DNA of 64,000 nt from Ursus arctos (GCF_023065955.2 NW_026622841.1:21635501-21699500), one strand, 5' to 3'. Counted from the first letter of the stretch, positions 1 to 12,550 are shown. Notes: generated by a model not told the origin, from the sequence alone. Made by a program: numbers and translations.

Positions 1-560
1 TTCTTGTATAAATATAATCTTTGAAAATAAACATCAACAATATATTTAAATAAATATAAGCTGGAAATATATTATCAATGGAGAACAAGGAACAAAGTGG
101 CAATTCTCTTACAGACTGTGACAGAAAAGAGCCAGAAGGACAAGCTTACAGAAGGTCAGTACAACTTACACAGACCCTGATTGAAGCTACTAATTTGAAT
201 CGTGTCAGGTGATTTTGATGACCGGTCTAGATATAAAAACAAAACCAGAACCTTTAAATAAATAATGAATGATAGCCCAATTGGGGGGCCAGTGGCGTGC
301 GTGTGTGTGTGTGTGTATGGCATGTACAATGAATCTGTGAGCACTGGTGTGCATGGGTACACCTGCCAATTTCCCTCTATCAACAAAACATGTAACTAAG
401 CCCCAAAGAAGAGAGCAGCTAAGCTCTTGTACAACCTGACGCATTGTATCAGCTCAGATTTCAGTATTTCAAATTATTCCCTGGAATTAATTCACTAAAT
501 AACCCAGGCAGTCAAAGCACAGACACATTAGGCTCAGCAGAACACATTCTTTAAATGTTA
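1..560. other. unique AT-rich sequence, no gene
   Basis: No gene or recognisable transposon is seen. Short open frames overlap on the minus strand without any recognisable protein. It contains one short GT microsatellite, listed separately. Confidence 0.6.
296..316. repeat. (GT)n microsatellite
   Basis: About nine GT dinucleotides, preceded by GCGTGC. It is short and probably moderately variable. The minus-strand open frames across it carry an artefactual THTHTH stretch. Confidence 0.9.
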
Positions 561-599
561 GTGCCGTACAATGAATATTTGATAAGTACATCATTAATA

Positions 600-1010
600 A
601 ACCTTGGTGCGACATAACTGATATGCGGCTGTTTTGTGGCAATTCCAAATGATGCAGCACAAGGCATCTGCCTGTCCTTCAATCATGCAGGTTGCTGTTA
701 CACCACATGATGGGTGCGATTGGAAAGGCAAAATCTGATCTTCATTAGTGGCTATCCATAAAAGATTTTCATTACAAGACAGATGATTATGGCCTGGCTT
801 TATTAATTAAGCATGCATTTCTGCAGATCAAAGTAATTGAATAAAATGGGCAGTAGCTTTTAAACTACACAAAATATTAATGTTGCAGAAATAGATTCCA
901 CCTTTATTCCATGTCTTTAACCCCCTATTATTTTGAGAATGTACAGCAACCCAATTGAAAGTGTTGCTCAATACTGACTGAACTTCACATAGAATATTTT
1001 CTCCTAACAT
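600..1010. promoter_or_regulatory. candidate conserved non-coding block
   Basis: This is repeat-free sequence with a style typical of vertebrate conserved non-coding elements. It has clustered TAAT/ATTA homeodomain-type cores, including TTAATTAA near 803, and a TCF/LEF-like agatcaaag at 825-833 followed directly by taattga. No open frame is convincing. Motif presence is seen directly; conservation and enhancer function are inferred and untested. Confidence 0.25.
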
Positions 1011-2840
1011 CTTGTTTTGTGACTGTCACAATAAACTTATTTATCTTTCCTCTCATTCAATCACCTTAAATTCAGCCTGAACATATTCCCAACCTTGAAA
1101 GAGCGTAATCCCAGAATAAGGACAGGTCAACTATAGATGTGCTGGTACTTAGAGAAATGAAGTAACTTGTTGAATCTCAAAAGAGAATCAGTGGCCACTG
1201 AATGGGTCACTAGACATGCTTTATTCTCTTGTCATTGAATCACACATAGGAAATGAACTAAGCATTCATGCTCAAACATTTTGAGCCTTTCTTTATTTTG
1301 AGGTCAGGAAGTATGCTTGGAATATGACATGTCCACAGAACAGTTCCCTTTCTAGCTCTTTTTTCAGCAAGAAAAATAAGGCTTCTTAGAATATCAGCTT
1401 TAAAGCGTTTAAAAAAAAATACACTATGAAAGGAATCCCTAGAATTTTTCTTGTTATGACTTTTTCACATGCATATTATTTTGGAGCAAAAGAACTCTAA
1501 AACAGCATCAGTAAATTTTGTAGTGATTTATGGAAAAAAAAAAAAAAAACATTTTCCAGATAGTTTGATACACTGGTCCTCACGAAAAGCACTCAATACA
1601 AAGATTGCTTTTAGTGCTCACAAAATCATCCGAGGATAACTTTAACTAAAGGTAAAATGTGTATGTATAATATGTATTGACAGTGATGTGCCTAAGATCA
1701 ATTCTAGAATACCAGAGAATATAATGGCAACAAGTCAATTTTTTTGTCCCGAATGCTGCTATGTACCATTTTTATTTTGTGATCACTAGAAGAAATAATC
1801 ACACTGTTAAATTAATTCCACTTCTATTGACTATGGTCACTATACATAGTTCATCAACTTACTATACTAATGTAACAGGAAGCGTGACCCTCACCTTGTC
1901 TAAAATACTTTTATTTGTAATGTTATTAGTTTCATTTATTGGTAATGACTTTGATCCTTTATGATTATGCTACTGAGTCTCCAGCATGACTTGCAATTGA
2001 AGCCTCAGCAAACATTCAGCTTTGAAGGTGACGTTTTAATTTCATTTTCTAATAATTTTTAAGGGCCCCGACACTAACTCTGACCATAATATTTCCAATC
2101 CCCATGAAGAGAAAAAGCATTTCCATAGTTTATTGTCTGCACTCCCATCGTAATGGCAAAGCTGCTGGTATTAGAGTACCATAGCACACAGTCCCTACAT
2201 GAACTAAAAATACCACTAGACCATTCAAATGATTCATTTTGTATTAGTGCAATTGTTTCCAAGTAGGCTTCATTCTATTTTATTCATCCTAGTCTCTTTC
2301 TTGTTGTAGCATTAACCATTAAACTCATACTACGAATGTATGAAGTAATGCTAAAATTCCTTTATTAGGTTATTAAGTCCTGTCATGACTTTTATGCTCA
2401 TTTTGATTCATTTTTTAAAACTTTAGATTACTAGCACAGATTGAGAGATAATTCTAATGTAATTTCATTTATTCTTTGTTTTGTTTTTCAAATATAAGAA
2501 CCTCCATCAATGTTTCAATGTATTCCTTCTCTCGACATTTCAGCTGAGCCCTCTCTGTTCACATCATCTGTAACCATCTTGCTCCTGAGCCCCTGGGATT
2601 TTACTGAAGACCTACTACTTGAGGAGCTCTTTTTTCTGCCCAAGCCCCAGGCAGATCAGACTGGTCACTAAACAGCTACAAGAGCTGAAGCTCGTTTGCC
2701 TCAATGAATAATGGTTTCTGCATATGTAAAGTGAGGTCACTTGACAAGGACTCCAGGGTTCTAAATGATCAGACCTGGCCTGTGGCCTTTGATTTCCTGT
2801 GTTAAACCACAAATCCGGGAACAAATCCGGACTTTGAGTG
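1010..2840. other. unique AT-rich sequence, no gene
   Basis: Nothing codes convincingly here. An A-rich run of about 17 lies near 1521-1537. A short direct repeat, acaaatccgg, occurs twice at about 2809-2830. I recognise no transposon. Confidence 0.55.
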
Positions 2841-3055
2841 AAACAGTCAGTCAGGGCTCGGTTGGAATCCCAACCTCTCTACTTGGTAGTTCTGTGATCC
2901 TGGGCACCTAGTTAACCTCCATGTGCCAATGTTTTCTCAACTGTAAAATGGGGTTATTAGTTCCTGTTCCACAGGATTTGTTGTGAGAATTAAAATTAGC
3001 AAACACATTTGAGGTGTTGAGACAGTACATGGCACATGGCAGTCAATGAATGTCA
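2840..3055 (+). repeat. MIR SINE relic
   Basis: Degraded MIR in forward order. It has the core segment (gttctgtgatcctgggcacc), then ttttctcaactgtaaaatgg, then a tgagaattaaaa stretch, and ends in a form of the catggcacatggcagtcaatgaatg tail. MIRs are ancient tRNA-derived SINEs mobilised by L2. Confidence 0.85.
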
Positions 3056-3251
3056 ACTAGTTTTGAAAAGATTACAGCACCTTCCATTCCCACCCCCACC
3101 TCCATATGTAAGTTAAAATGCTTGACCTCTCCATATGGCGACTTAGATTTTAGTGGAAATAATAAAAAATTCCATCTTGATTTTCTTTTCAACTTAACTT
3201 TTTGTTTTCCTGCCCCAGCTTTGCTGGTGCTCTACTAAACGGGAACTCCCT

Positions 3252-3489
3252 GGGGCCCTGGGGTGGCTCAGTCAGCAAAGCGTCTGATTCTTGATTTCTG
3301 CTCAAGTCATGATCTCCAGGTTGTGAGACTGAGCCCAGCATCAGGCTCTGTAGTGGGCACAGAGCCTGTTTAAGATTCTTTCTCTCCCTCCCCCTCTGCC
3401 CCTCCACATCCCTTCCCTCACTTAAAAAAAAAAAAGAAAAGAAAAGAAACAAAAAATCAAGAAACAAAAAACAAAACAAAAAGAAACCC
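3252..3489 (+). mobile_element. carnivore tRNA-derived SINE (SINEC), older type
   Basis: The head ggggccctggggtggctcag is followed by a tRNA-like body, a CT-rich tract and a long A-rich tail. An imperfect target-site duplication, ggaactccct (3242-3251) and ggaacttcct (3491-3500), flanks it. The divergence and the substituted tail suggest an old insertion. Confidence 0.93.
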
Positions 3490-3500
3490 CGGAACTTCCT

Positions 3501-5570
3501 GAGGAGGTGCTGTGTCATCTCAATGTTCTGTGAATCAGTGACAGGTGAGCTGTGCCTCAGTGTGCCAGACAACTAGTATAATTTTCTACATGTGTTGTGT
3601 AATGAATCACCATTTTGAGCACTTAGATTCTTATTGCAAAACCTAATACTGGTCACACCGGTGGCCCACATTTGCCCATTCCTGGAGCAGTGACACTGTG
3701 CTTCAGATGTAAAAGCACCTGCCTGTTTGCCTGGATCTGGGTAGAGAATTAGGGGCAAAGAAGGAAATGGTGAGGATGATGAATCATTCTACCCCTTCAG
3801 TATGAAAGGGGATGCTGCAAACATATTTATGAGTGAGCAACGGGCCAAGAAGAATGGAGAAATTACTCTCAAATATTTAGGGAATAAGAGACTGACAATG
3901 GGATAAAAAAATATGCAATGCATATTACAGTTATAATATTTTATTAAAGCTCTGAATATGCCTGAAATTAAAACGCAATAGGATTTTATTTGTATAATAT
4001 TAATGGGATATATTTCCACCTAAAGCAAATTGTCCAGATAACTGCACTCCATTGTGCTAGATATCAAAACTTTTGAACATTTATCTACTTTGAGGGGTCT
4101 TAAGGCATCTGCCACACCTATAGCTGCATCCTTGTAAAAAGAGCGTACCTGCAGCTTCTGCTCAGTGGATTATTAGAATAAACCAGATAACTATATCTCC
4201 TTGCTTCCTGTAAACCCAAACTGGGGTGAGAACAGGCAATGGCTTCAGAGTCAGCAAACCATAAGGTAATCAGCAACTTATGACATTGCTGGTTGTGAAA
4301 AGATGAACCAGAGAAACAGCATCCTCCTTCTTTGAATTTTATCAGAAAAACCCAGAGAGAAAAAGATAGAGGCAAAAGTTCAAACAGAATGGAGGCTCTG
4401 AGGGAAGAGTCTAAAGAGGTGATGGCAGGCCAAAATGATGTAGGATCAGGATCAGAAAGAAACAGAGACAGCACCTGAAAAAAAAAAAGGACCAGAGGCC
4501 TCCATAAGAGAGAGATACAGTAGTCAGCCCACGGGCTGGCTCACTTCCTAACCACTTTTACTTGACTTGCAATCTGTAATCTCTAGCCACGTGAGCGCAT
4601 GTACACACACACAACACCTCCCCACACTTTTCTCTTAGGATGTATTTAGAGACTCTACTACTGGCAACCAAAAGAGCTCAAGTAACACACCAGTTTTACG
4701 GAAATGGATTATAAACTATGTCTTCTTATTGAACAGAGCACAGAAAACCTACTGGAACCTTTTCTTGATAGCCCAGGGCCATCATTACTGACAACTACTG
4801 CAAGGTGGTGTAACACAGTGATGCTTTCTGGGCTGCTGGGCGTGTAAGGCTCTTTATCTCTTCCCCAAATGGCCTCGGAAATGATGCTTTCTGAATCCCT
4901 GGCTTCCTTTCTGTAGTTTTCAATCTCTTCCATTACCATAAATCTGCTTGCTTCTAACAGCTTTCTTCCTAACTTTCTGCTTCTCATCTTCTGGAGGATG
5001 GGAAACAAGATAACCAAGCTTGATGGATTTCTGTGTGAAATAAGAATACAGCTCATATACCCTAGGTCACCTCCTCAAAATATGATATCTATATAGAGTA
5101 AAATCCTGACAAATGGAAAGAAGGGAGAAGAGACATACATTGGGTCTGGCGCTGTTCTAAGAAGCTGCTCACCAATTCCCTCCCAGGTATTTGATCCCTG
5201 CCTCACGATGTTCTCACAGTAAAATCAGAATGATTTGCACATTTATTTCAGTGAAAGATGGTGCTGCCCAAAGCTTTAATAACCGAGGAAATTATGTTAA
5301 TATATTTATATTTTATTGACTTAAAATGGATTTCAAAAGCAAAATAAATACATTCAGTTCATATTTCTAAAATAAAATCAGATAACCAAATAATTTCCTT
5401 GAGCTATTAAAATAATTTTAATTGTTTTGTTGTTGTTGATCCTCTTCAAATTAAACCTGCTTTAATGGGCACATAAGCTATTCTTAATCCTTTAGATAAA
5501 TATACTGGTGGCAATTTTCTCAGATGGTAAAATTGTGTTAGATGGTTCACTCATTTAAAACATATATTTA
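3501..5570. other. unique sequence, no gene
   Basis: Minus-strand open frames of 118 codons (4118-4474) and 115 codons (4709-5056) have no recognisable motif and no splice context I would trust. A short CA-rich patch lies near 4600. 5230-5470 is markedly AT-rich. Confidence 0.5.
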
Positions 5571-5774
5571 GGGGCGCCTGTGTGGCCCAGTCAGTTAAGC
5601 ATCTGCCTTTGGTTCAGGTCATGATCTCAGGGTCCTGGAATCATCGAGCCTGCATGTGGGGGCTCCCTGCTCAGCAGGGAGTCTGCTTCTCCTTCTCCCG
5701 CTGCCCCGCCCCCCTGCTCATGCTCTCTCTCAGCTCTCGCTCTCTCTCTCTCAAATAAATAAAATATTTAAAAA
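5571..5774 (+). mobile_element. carnivore tRNA-derived SINE (SINEC)
   Basis: Complete element: head ggggcgcctgtgtggcccag, B-box-like tRNA body, CTCTCT tract, and aaataaataaaatattt tail. The flanks repeat approximately (aaaacatatattta at 5557-5570; aaaacatatttatt from 5775), consistent with target-primed insertion. It sits directly against an L2 relic. Confidence 0.95.
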
Positions 5775-5782
5775 AAACATAT

Positions 5783-5890
5783 TTATTGAGCAACTATTAT
5801 GTTCCAACAATAAGCTAGGCTCAGGGGATGTACTGGTGAACAAAACAAAGTTCCTGTCTTTATGAGGCTTACATTATACTACAGGCAATC
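5783..5890 (-). repeat. L2 LINE relic (3' end)
   Basis: The reverse-oriented L2 3' end is readable as tttattgagcaactattatg, then a ctcaggggatgtactggtga stretch with aacaaaacaaagttcctgtc and gaggcttacattatact. These match the classic L2 end segment with moderate divergence. Confidence 0.85.
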
Positions 5891-6094
5891 ATGATGTAGT
5901 CTGGGTAGCTTAGTAAAGCACATCTGGCCAGACTGAGAAGATTTTCCCTGAGGTGACATTGCCTCAAATAATCTCATGTGTCATTCAAAACAGGACACTT
6001 TTGAGAATCAAAATGGCATTGTGAATAATTACACAGGGTCATTAGGCATATGGCTGAACCTTCCTGGGAAACCAGACAGAGGGTCACCTCGTCT

Positions 6095-6150
6095 ATAGGT
6101 CAATGTCGGGCCCATAGTAGGTGTTCAATAAGCATTTACTAAATAGGTTA
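6095..6150 (+). repeat. L2/MIR tail fragment
   Basis: A gggcccatagtaggtgttca / ataagcatttactaaatagg segment is the shared L2/MIR 3' tail. It is too short to assign the family. Confidence 0.65.
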
Positions 6151-7240
6151 AAATGAAAACAGCAATTATTCCTTGACCAACTTGTTCTTCTATCATCCAC
6201 ATAAGCATGTTTAATCAAATCTTAGTTACTTCCTACCTGTCTTACCATAAAAATGATGAAATAACATGGCCATTGGCCAAAAACACTCTTGAAAGATCAC
6301 TTAGGAAAATTACATGGACTGAAGGCAGCTCTACTCCACCAAAGTCTCTGTCAGAGGCAAGCTTGTTTCTGAAATTGTCCTGTGTGCGGTAAGTTTCTTT
6401 TTCCAGCTGTATTTTAACCCTTCAGTTACTGTTGCTTATTTTAGTATGTTACATTTATCGGAGTACAGTCTGACATAAAGCTATAATTTTAATAAAAAGC
6501 TTTCTCCCCACTATTCTTCCTTTAAAGCTTTGCCAGCCAGGTGTCATTATTTCATTGCTATTATCCTTTCCTCTAAACTGGAAGCAAATGCTACATACAG
6601 TATTATCACTTCTACCTGGGCTTTGTAACTATAACTCAGAATTTACCTATACTAAATCATTAAGGTAACACTGTTTTAAGGACTCTTAAGTTAACATTCA
6701 TAAATATGTCTCAAAATGTCTACAATCTCCTGAAATTTAATCTTGTTTACAAGTATATACAAGTTTACATGTATACACACACACACACACACACACAAAC
6801 ATGAGTGTATATATATACATATTCCCCTCACCAAAGGAGATTCCATAACTTTTGTCTAATGTTCAAAGGGTTCTGAGATTAAGACTGTCATTCTAGGGAA
6901 AGAAACTAGCAAACATTACTTTCTCCATTTTATTTCCCACGAAGCTATTCTCTGAATTCATTTTAACGCATTTGGCAAATTCCTGGGGTCAACTAGGGTT
7001 AGGGGTAAGAACATTGAATGGGAAGGCAAATTCACAGGGAGTTATGGCATTCAACATAACCCAGATCTCCACTACGTAAAACTACATATAAGAAGTATGT
7101 TAACTCCATTCTGCTGCCACCGTTCTGATCTGAACACTCAAGATCCCATCCGTAAATCTCTATGTCAATGTAGTTTTCTCTTCTTCCCCACTGTAGTACC
7201 ACCGCCCATCTTCCACCCACCTCGGTCAGTTCTGGGCAGA
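6150..7240. other. unique sequence with one CA microsatellite
   Basis: No gene is seen. An (AC)n run of about 12 units lies at 6773-6797, next to TA-rich sequence (gtatatatatacatat). Confidence 0.6.
6773..6797. repeat. (AC)n microsatellite
   Basis: About twelve AC units, flanked by gtataC on the left and aaacatgagtgtatatata on the right. It is long enough to be length-polymorphic. Confidence 0.93.
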
Positions 7241-7950
7241 TAAGTCTTAGAAAACCTCACTCCCCAAAGTCTTAACAAGCCTTCAAAGGTTTCCATTTCC
7301 CTTGAAAAAAAAGCTCAAAATTCTTAGCCAGTCATTTAAAACTTCCCATAAGCTTATCCAATGTGATTTCCTTTCATGAATATTCTACCCTATATAAAAG
7401 TATACTCTTTATCCACCAAAGTACTCTTTTTTTTTTTTTAAAGATTTTATTTATTTATTTGACAGAGATAGAGACAGCCAGCGAGAGAGGGAACACAAGC
7501 AGGGGGAGTGGGAGAGGAAGAAGCAGGCTCATAGCGGAGGAGCCTGATGTGGGGCTCGATCCCATAACGCCGGGATCACGCCCTGAGCCGAAGGCAGACG
7601 CTTAACCGCTGTGCCACCCAGGCGCCCCCAAACAAAGTATTCTAATTCCAAGTTTCCACTAGCCCATCCTACCAGTCCTCAGACTCAAAGATCCTCCAAT
7701 CTGAGGAGCTTGCGTCAGCCGCTCTTCAGGGATCCAGACGAATAGAACCGCCTCTGTGAAAGGTGCTCCGATCACCTGTCCTGCACCTCTCAACTTGTGA
7801 TGTAACTACCTACTGCCCCAGGACCATTACACTTAACACATGCTGCCTTATATTTATATAAATCTTTTTTAAATTTATGCCCAATCTTGTCAACTACGCT
7901 GAAGAGTTTTTGAACATCCGAGACCTCTTTGATACCCTCACCGTCTTCAG
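7240..7950 (+). repeat. probable L2 LINE relic interrupted by a SINE
   Basis: The flanks of the SINE at 7428-7628 resemble the divergent L2 3' region. The similar parts are aaaattcttagccagtcatt..acttcccataagcttatcca before it and gaagagtttttgaacatccg..cgtcttcagcactggc after it, as in L2 'clinical-chemistry-like' ends (ctccttgag..gtatccccagcac). The plus-strand open frame starting at 7877 falls in this tail and is not a gene. Divergence makes the family call tentative. Confidence 0.4.
7428..7628 (-). mobile_element. bear-type tRNA-derived SINE (SINEC)
   Basis: Full-length element in reverse: T tract, aaagattttatttatttatt, the agacagccagcgagagaggg segment, the gggctcgatcccataacg B-box region, and the terminal cacccaggcgcccc. 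The target-site duplication is aaagtactct (7418-7427) and aaagtattct (7634-7643), one mismatch. Its body closely matches the copies at 16353, 20144 and 33745, indicating a younger subfamily. Confidence 0.97.
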
Positions 7951-8952
7951 CACTGGCTATTTGTTGATGATGTTGTTTGATGACAATATCAAAGGGTTTG
8001 AGGAGAGACAGTATCACAGACCAAAATGGAAAAATGAAGGTGATCTTTATTATGAACAAGTCATTTTTGCCTTTTTTTTTTTTTTTTAATCTTTAGGCAC
8101 TGTAAGGTGTCCCTTGTGTCTCTTCCATCTGTGAGAAATATTTTGTTTTCACAGGAGGACTCAAGTCTTTGAGGTCCTTTTAAGAATATGGAGAAAAGAA
8201 TTGCTTCAAAATTGTTCTGAGGTTATTACTGTGGAAGAGTGTAACTCTCACAGAACTACTCAGACAGAACAGAGGATGGAAACTGGCAAACAGTGCTCCT
8301 GAGAATATAACACAAAAATCAATCAATTGAATTCAAATGTCTCTCTGGCCATTATGCTGAATCTAATATAACCCTACAATTTAAAATTGGAGATAAGGTT
8401 CTGCTTAACTCACCTCAAAATGAACTGCTAAGGAGATAAGGAATCTCCATGGGTTGGGGAGTCTGCTCTGGCACCTTTTCCACTTAATGATAGCGGTACG
8501 GATAAAGGAAGATGATTCCATGGCACCTGTACGTGAATTGTCACAGTAGCATCAATACCAAAAGATAGTGGCAGGAAGGAAAATGCCAGATGAGATTATC
8601 AATGACACATGAATACAAATCAGCCATAGAGAAAGCAGAATGAAAGTGTTATACCCACATTATGAAACCTTACAAAAAGTGTTCTTTAGAATTCTCTGCA
8701 AAACAAGGAAAGCAGTATTTCAGATACACTTCTGTAGAAGAGCCAATAAAGTATAATGCCAGAACCAATGAAGGATCCAATATGATCTGAAGACGTGGTT
8801 GACAGGGTTATTGAAGTCAGAAAAGCAAGGAAGATACAAAGCTTATACCTGACGCAGGTTCGTTTGGCACAGTAGACTTGGAGGATCATATAGGTTGTAG
8901 ACAAGCAGCACACAGATTCAAACATCCTACAAAATGCTGCCATCTTTCCTTT
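7950..8952. other. unique sequence, no confirmed gene
   Basis: A T run lies at about 8073-8088. The minus-strand frame 8686-8943 (85 codons, starting MAAFCRMFESVCC) is hydrophobic, but I cannot match it to a family and treat it as unproven. Confidence 0.5.
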
Positions 8953-9161
8953 TTTAAAAAGGTTTATTTATTTATTTGAGAGAGAGAGCGTGCCAAGTGC
9001 GAACATGGGGAGGGGCAGAGGGAGAGAGAGAATCTCAAGCAGATCCCCCCACCGCTGGAGCACAGAGCCTGACTCGGGGCTCAATCTCATGACCCACGAG
9101 ATCATGACCTGAGCCGAAACCAAGAGCTGGACGCTTAACCAGGTGAGCCACCCAGGCGCCT
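8953..9161 (-). mobile_element. carnivore tRNA-derived SINE (SINEC), older type
   Basis: Reverse copy with ggtttatttatttatttgag, then an agagagag tract, gaggggcagagggagagaga, atctcatgacccacgagatc and gccacccaggcgcc. The flanking copies catctttcctttttt (from 8941) and catcgcctttcctttttaa (from 9162) are an imperfect duplication. Confidence 0.95.
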
Positions 9162-9179
9162 CATCGCCTTTCCTTTTTA

Positions 9180-10960
9180 ATCCGGGTAAAGATGAACGTT
9201 GAGGCTGTGAAATTACGGAGTGCTGAGGAGGTTACAGAGGCTATGCTTCTACATTCTTCCACTGTCGGACACTCAAGAGTTACCTCTTAACCACTACCCT
9301 CCCCCAACAGATCTCAAATAGCAGGTTCCCAAATGAGGGGTGAGTTACTAGAAAATCACAGGTCCTGGATAAACACCCCCGAGGCTGCACGGAATCTTAA
9401 TTCCCAAGCAAATCGTCACTTTGTTTCAGTCTCTTTTTTCCTTTCATTTCCTTGAAATATTTCCCACTCACATATCCAAAATCTCTTCTTGTGTTAGAGA
9501 AACTGAACATCTGAACGTATTATTACCTTAAGGAGAGAATACACACAGAGGCACAAGAAGAGAAGTAGCAGATAAACAACATTTAAAATTTGCATTTGAA
9601 GAGCACACAATATATGTGAATATATAAAGTGGGTGTATTTATAAAGAATTATGCAGTCGCTTGAGTTTCCTTACACTGTTTTTTCTCAGTATCGGGTCTG
9701 CATAATGATGCTCTGAAGAGAGAAGTAAGTAAGTACAGCTGCAGGATGCTTTATGGATAATCTTCCTGGAAAATCGAATATCATCGGTAATACTCCTGCT
9801 GTTTCTAAGCTTACATTTTAAATCAGAGTCTGCGGTAACCACTGCATTCACTGGAAATTATTATTATTAGTTGTTGTTATTATTCTTCCGTTGAGTGGAG
9901 TGTGCTTCCATGTGTTAGTTATCAGGAACCATAAATTCCCCTGAAAGACATTGTTATTTAGGGATTGAACTAGAACTTATCAGCTTGCTCTTCTGTGGGT
10001 TTTGTTGTTATATTATTTTGTTTCCTCTCTGTTTTTTTTTCCTCCCCAGAGATAATGTCCTTATTACAATGTTCAATAGCTCTTGCATTTGTCTCTGCCT
10101 TGCATGTCCCATGCCCATTAAACTCATTCAGTGTTTAAAAAAAAAAAAAAAAGCACTGCTTTTGTAAATTAAATTCACAGCCTGCCTATAAAATATCCCC
10201 TGCCCTCGCTGAGATACATTATTTTTGAATTATACAATGATGCGCTTGCTGTGTGCTCGCGATTGCTGGATTATTGACGAAAGACACGGCCTGCTCTTGA
10301 CCATTCTTAAGGGTTGGACGTATTCTAATTTAAAAATATAGGTGGGCAAATCACTCTCAGATCGCTCTGCCACTGAGTCTCACTCACTCTCTAGCTTAAA
10401 GGTTTCAATGAGTTTTTGAGATAAGCACAGAGAAAACACTTTGGAGGGAAAAAAAAGATTAAATTTCAAAGCAATTGAACACACAAGAATGTGGTTTAAT
10501 ACTACACTAAGCCAGAGCAGGAGGAAAACTGTCTTTTGACCTTTCCTTCTGCTATAAATGAAGTCAGTTATTCCATATTCAAATGCAAAATAAAATGCCA
10601 AACATGTTAAATTTGTACTCTTGAAAAAATTTTTAAAAAAAGGACTGTTTGCTTTTGTCTCGACCTTCTACCTCAGTGCTCGTTAAACCAGTTGAGCAAT
10701 ACTATTGGTCATGTTTGGCAGGCATTTATCGGCTTTGCTATTGTTTGTTTTTAGCACTAAAATGGGTTATGCTAAAAAAAAATTTTTTTTGGTTGACTTT
10801 AAGCTTCATGGCATAAAAATCTTCCAATGACTGGGCTATTTCTAATAAAATTAGTATTTTTTTAATTATCATGTCTGCATTTTCAAAGACATATTTTAGT
10901 TTATACTCAGAAAATGTGTTAGAGAAAATTAGAAAAAACACTTCATTTTAATGGTGAATT
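9180..10960. other. unique AT-rich sequence, no gene
   Basis: No gene or recognised transposon is seen. There are A/T homopolymers at about 10137-10152 and 10772-10790. Short open frames occur on both strands with no known motif. Confidence 0.55.
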
Positions 10961-11079
10961 TGTCAGGCCAGTGACTGGATACAGGGCAGGCTGGTTGACT
11001 TTCCAGCCCTGGAGCAGGCACCCACTTTCCACAAACCCTTTGGGACTGAGGCCAGGATCTCCCAGCTCCTTGGTCTTCT

Positions 11080-11890
11080 CTTTGGTTAAATGGGCCACAG
11101 ACATTCCAGACTCCCCAGCCAGAAACCTGGGTGTCCATCTCCTGAACTCTTTCCTCTTTCTCCCCATCAACCAATCAGCAGCCAGACCCTGTGAATTCTG
11201 CTGCCACAAATCCAGGCCCTTCATTCTTCCAGCCTCACTATGTCTGCTGCCCTCATCAGTGACAACTGGAATATTTCTATACTGGTCCCCCTTTCCCCTG
11301 CCGCCATCTCTCCCTATTCATACATGTATCTGAATCATCATTTTAGAATGAAAACGTGATGCCTTCACCCTGGTTATGATCCTTAAATATCATCCCTACA
11401 GTTACAAATAAAGTCCAAACTCCTTAGTGCAGATTTAAAAATTCTTCACGGACTAGCTTCAGTCTGCATATCCAGCCTAATCTCCCTGTTCCTTTTTCTC
11501 TCCGTTCTCCATGCTCTGTAGTCATGCCAAATTATTTGCAGTTCCCCAATCGAGACCTGATTTTTCCTTAGTCCCTTTCTCGTATGCTGTTCTTTCTGCT
11601 TAGAACGTTCTCGTTCTTGCCTGTCTGGCAAACTTCTATGCATTCTTCTTGACTCCCCCAGGAAGGTCTTCTCTGAGCAGAGCTATGTAAGACTTCTGTT
11701 GTTGGTTGGCAGGAGCCCCAGCATCACAGGCACATCTCTTCTTTAGCTCTTTCACTTTCTTGCAAATATCTCTTGTGCACTTGCTCCCCCTACTAGATTA
11801 TGAGCCCTCCCAAGCCTGGGAGTATGAGCTTTTCATGAAATAGAGCCTAGAACATAGCAGATCCTCAATTAATATATATTGAATAACTTC
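11080..11890 (+). repeat. L2 LINE relic (ORF2 end and 3' UTR)
   Basis: Segments follow the L2 order: cagccagaaacctgggtgtc..tcctgaactctttcc, aaccaatcagcagccagacc..tgtgaattctgctgccac, ttacaaataaagtccaaact..ccttag, tgctgttctttctgcttaga..acgttctc, and the gaacatagcagatcctcaat tail. The 120-codon open frame 10971-11333 and its antisense partners overlap this relic and are not genes. The element may extend left to about 10960. This is the longest LINE piece in the first half of the window. Confidence 0.85.
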
Positions 11891-12530
11891 ATAAGAGCTT
11901 GTTAAGGATTGCTTATAAGGATGATTGCTGGGCATACCTCATGAATCTAATCCCAAAAATGTTTTAATTTTTAATGTTCCTAACAACACATCACAAGAGT
12001 GAATATTCCAGTATTTATAGTGACTGTTGGTACTAGCTAAATTTGGCTTGTAAATGTGTTTAGTATCATCTATATAGTAGGTTATTATGATGATTAAAAT
12101 ATTAATTATAATTATTACACTACAATTCTGATTTTCCCATTTCTGCTTTAAAAAAAAAAAAAGGCCAAGGAATCCTGGGCCCCATTTTCCTCACAACAAA
12201 CATTACCCAAAAGTGTATAACAGCTGTTCTCTGTATGTGGGACTGAGCTTCTCAGCTCACCACCTGCTTTCCTCTCACTAACTGCCTGGCCCCTACAGGC
12301 CTTTTGCTTTTGGACCCTGATATAGACCAATGTAATGGAGGAACTCTGCACAGTGGGGAAATTATGTGTGTAGAAGTAAGGACTTGTGAATCTTTTACAT
12401 TCGCTTTGCAATTAGTAAGTTCGTCAGCCTTATTCAAATCTACTGTTTCCGGCCATTAACATCTTAGTCTGAACAAATTTAAAAAATGGATTGGATCAGT
12501 ATGTTTCAAAGTATTAGAGATATCCATCAA

Positions 12531-12550
12531 GGGGAGGGAAGGGGGTGGGG
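12531..12550 (+). other. G-quadruplex motif
   Basis: The 20-base purine stretch has four G tracts (4, 3, 5 and 4 G) separated by loops of one or two A/T bases, which satisfies the canonical intramolecular G4 pattern. Formation in vivo is not shown. Confidence 0.7.

Noticed and set aside
7877..8089. Plus-strand frame starting MPNLVNYAEEFLNIRDLFDT that looks protein-like
   Set aside because: The DNA resembles the end of an L2 3' UTR, the frame runs into a T homopolymer, and no family is recognised.
10971..11333. 120-codon plus-strand frame with antisense partners
   Set aside because: It overlaps an L2 relic, and frames exist on both strands over the same bases.
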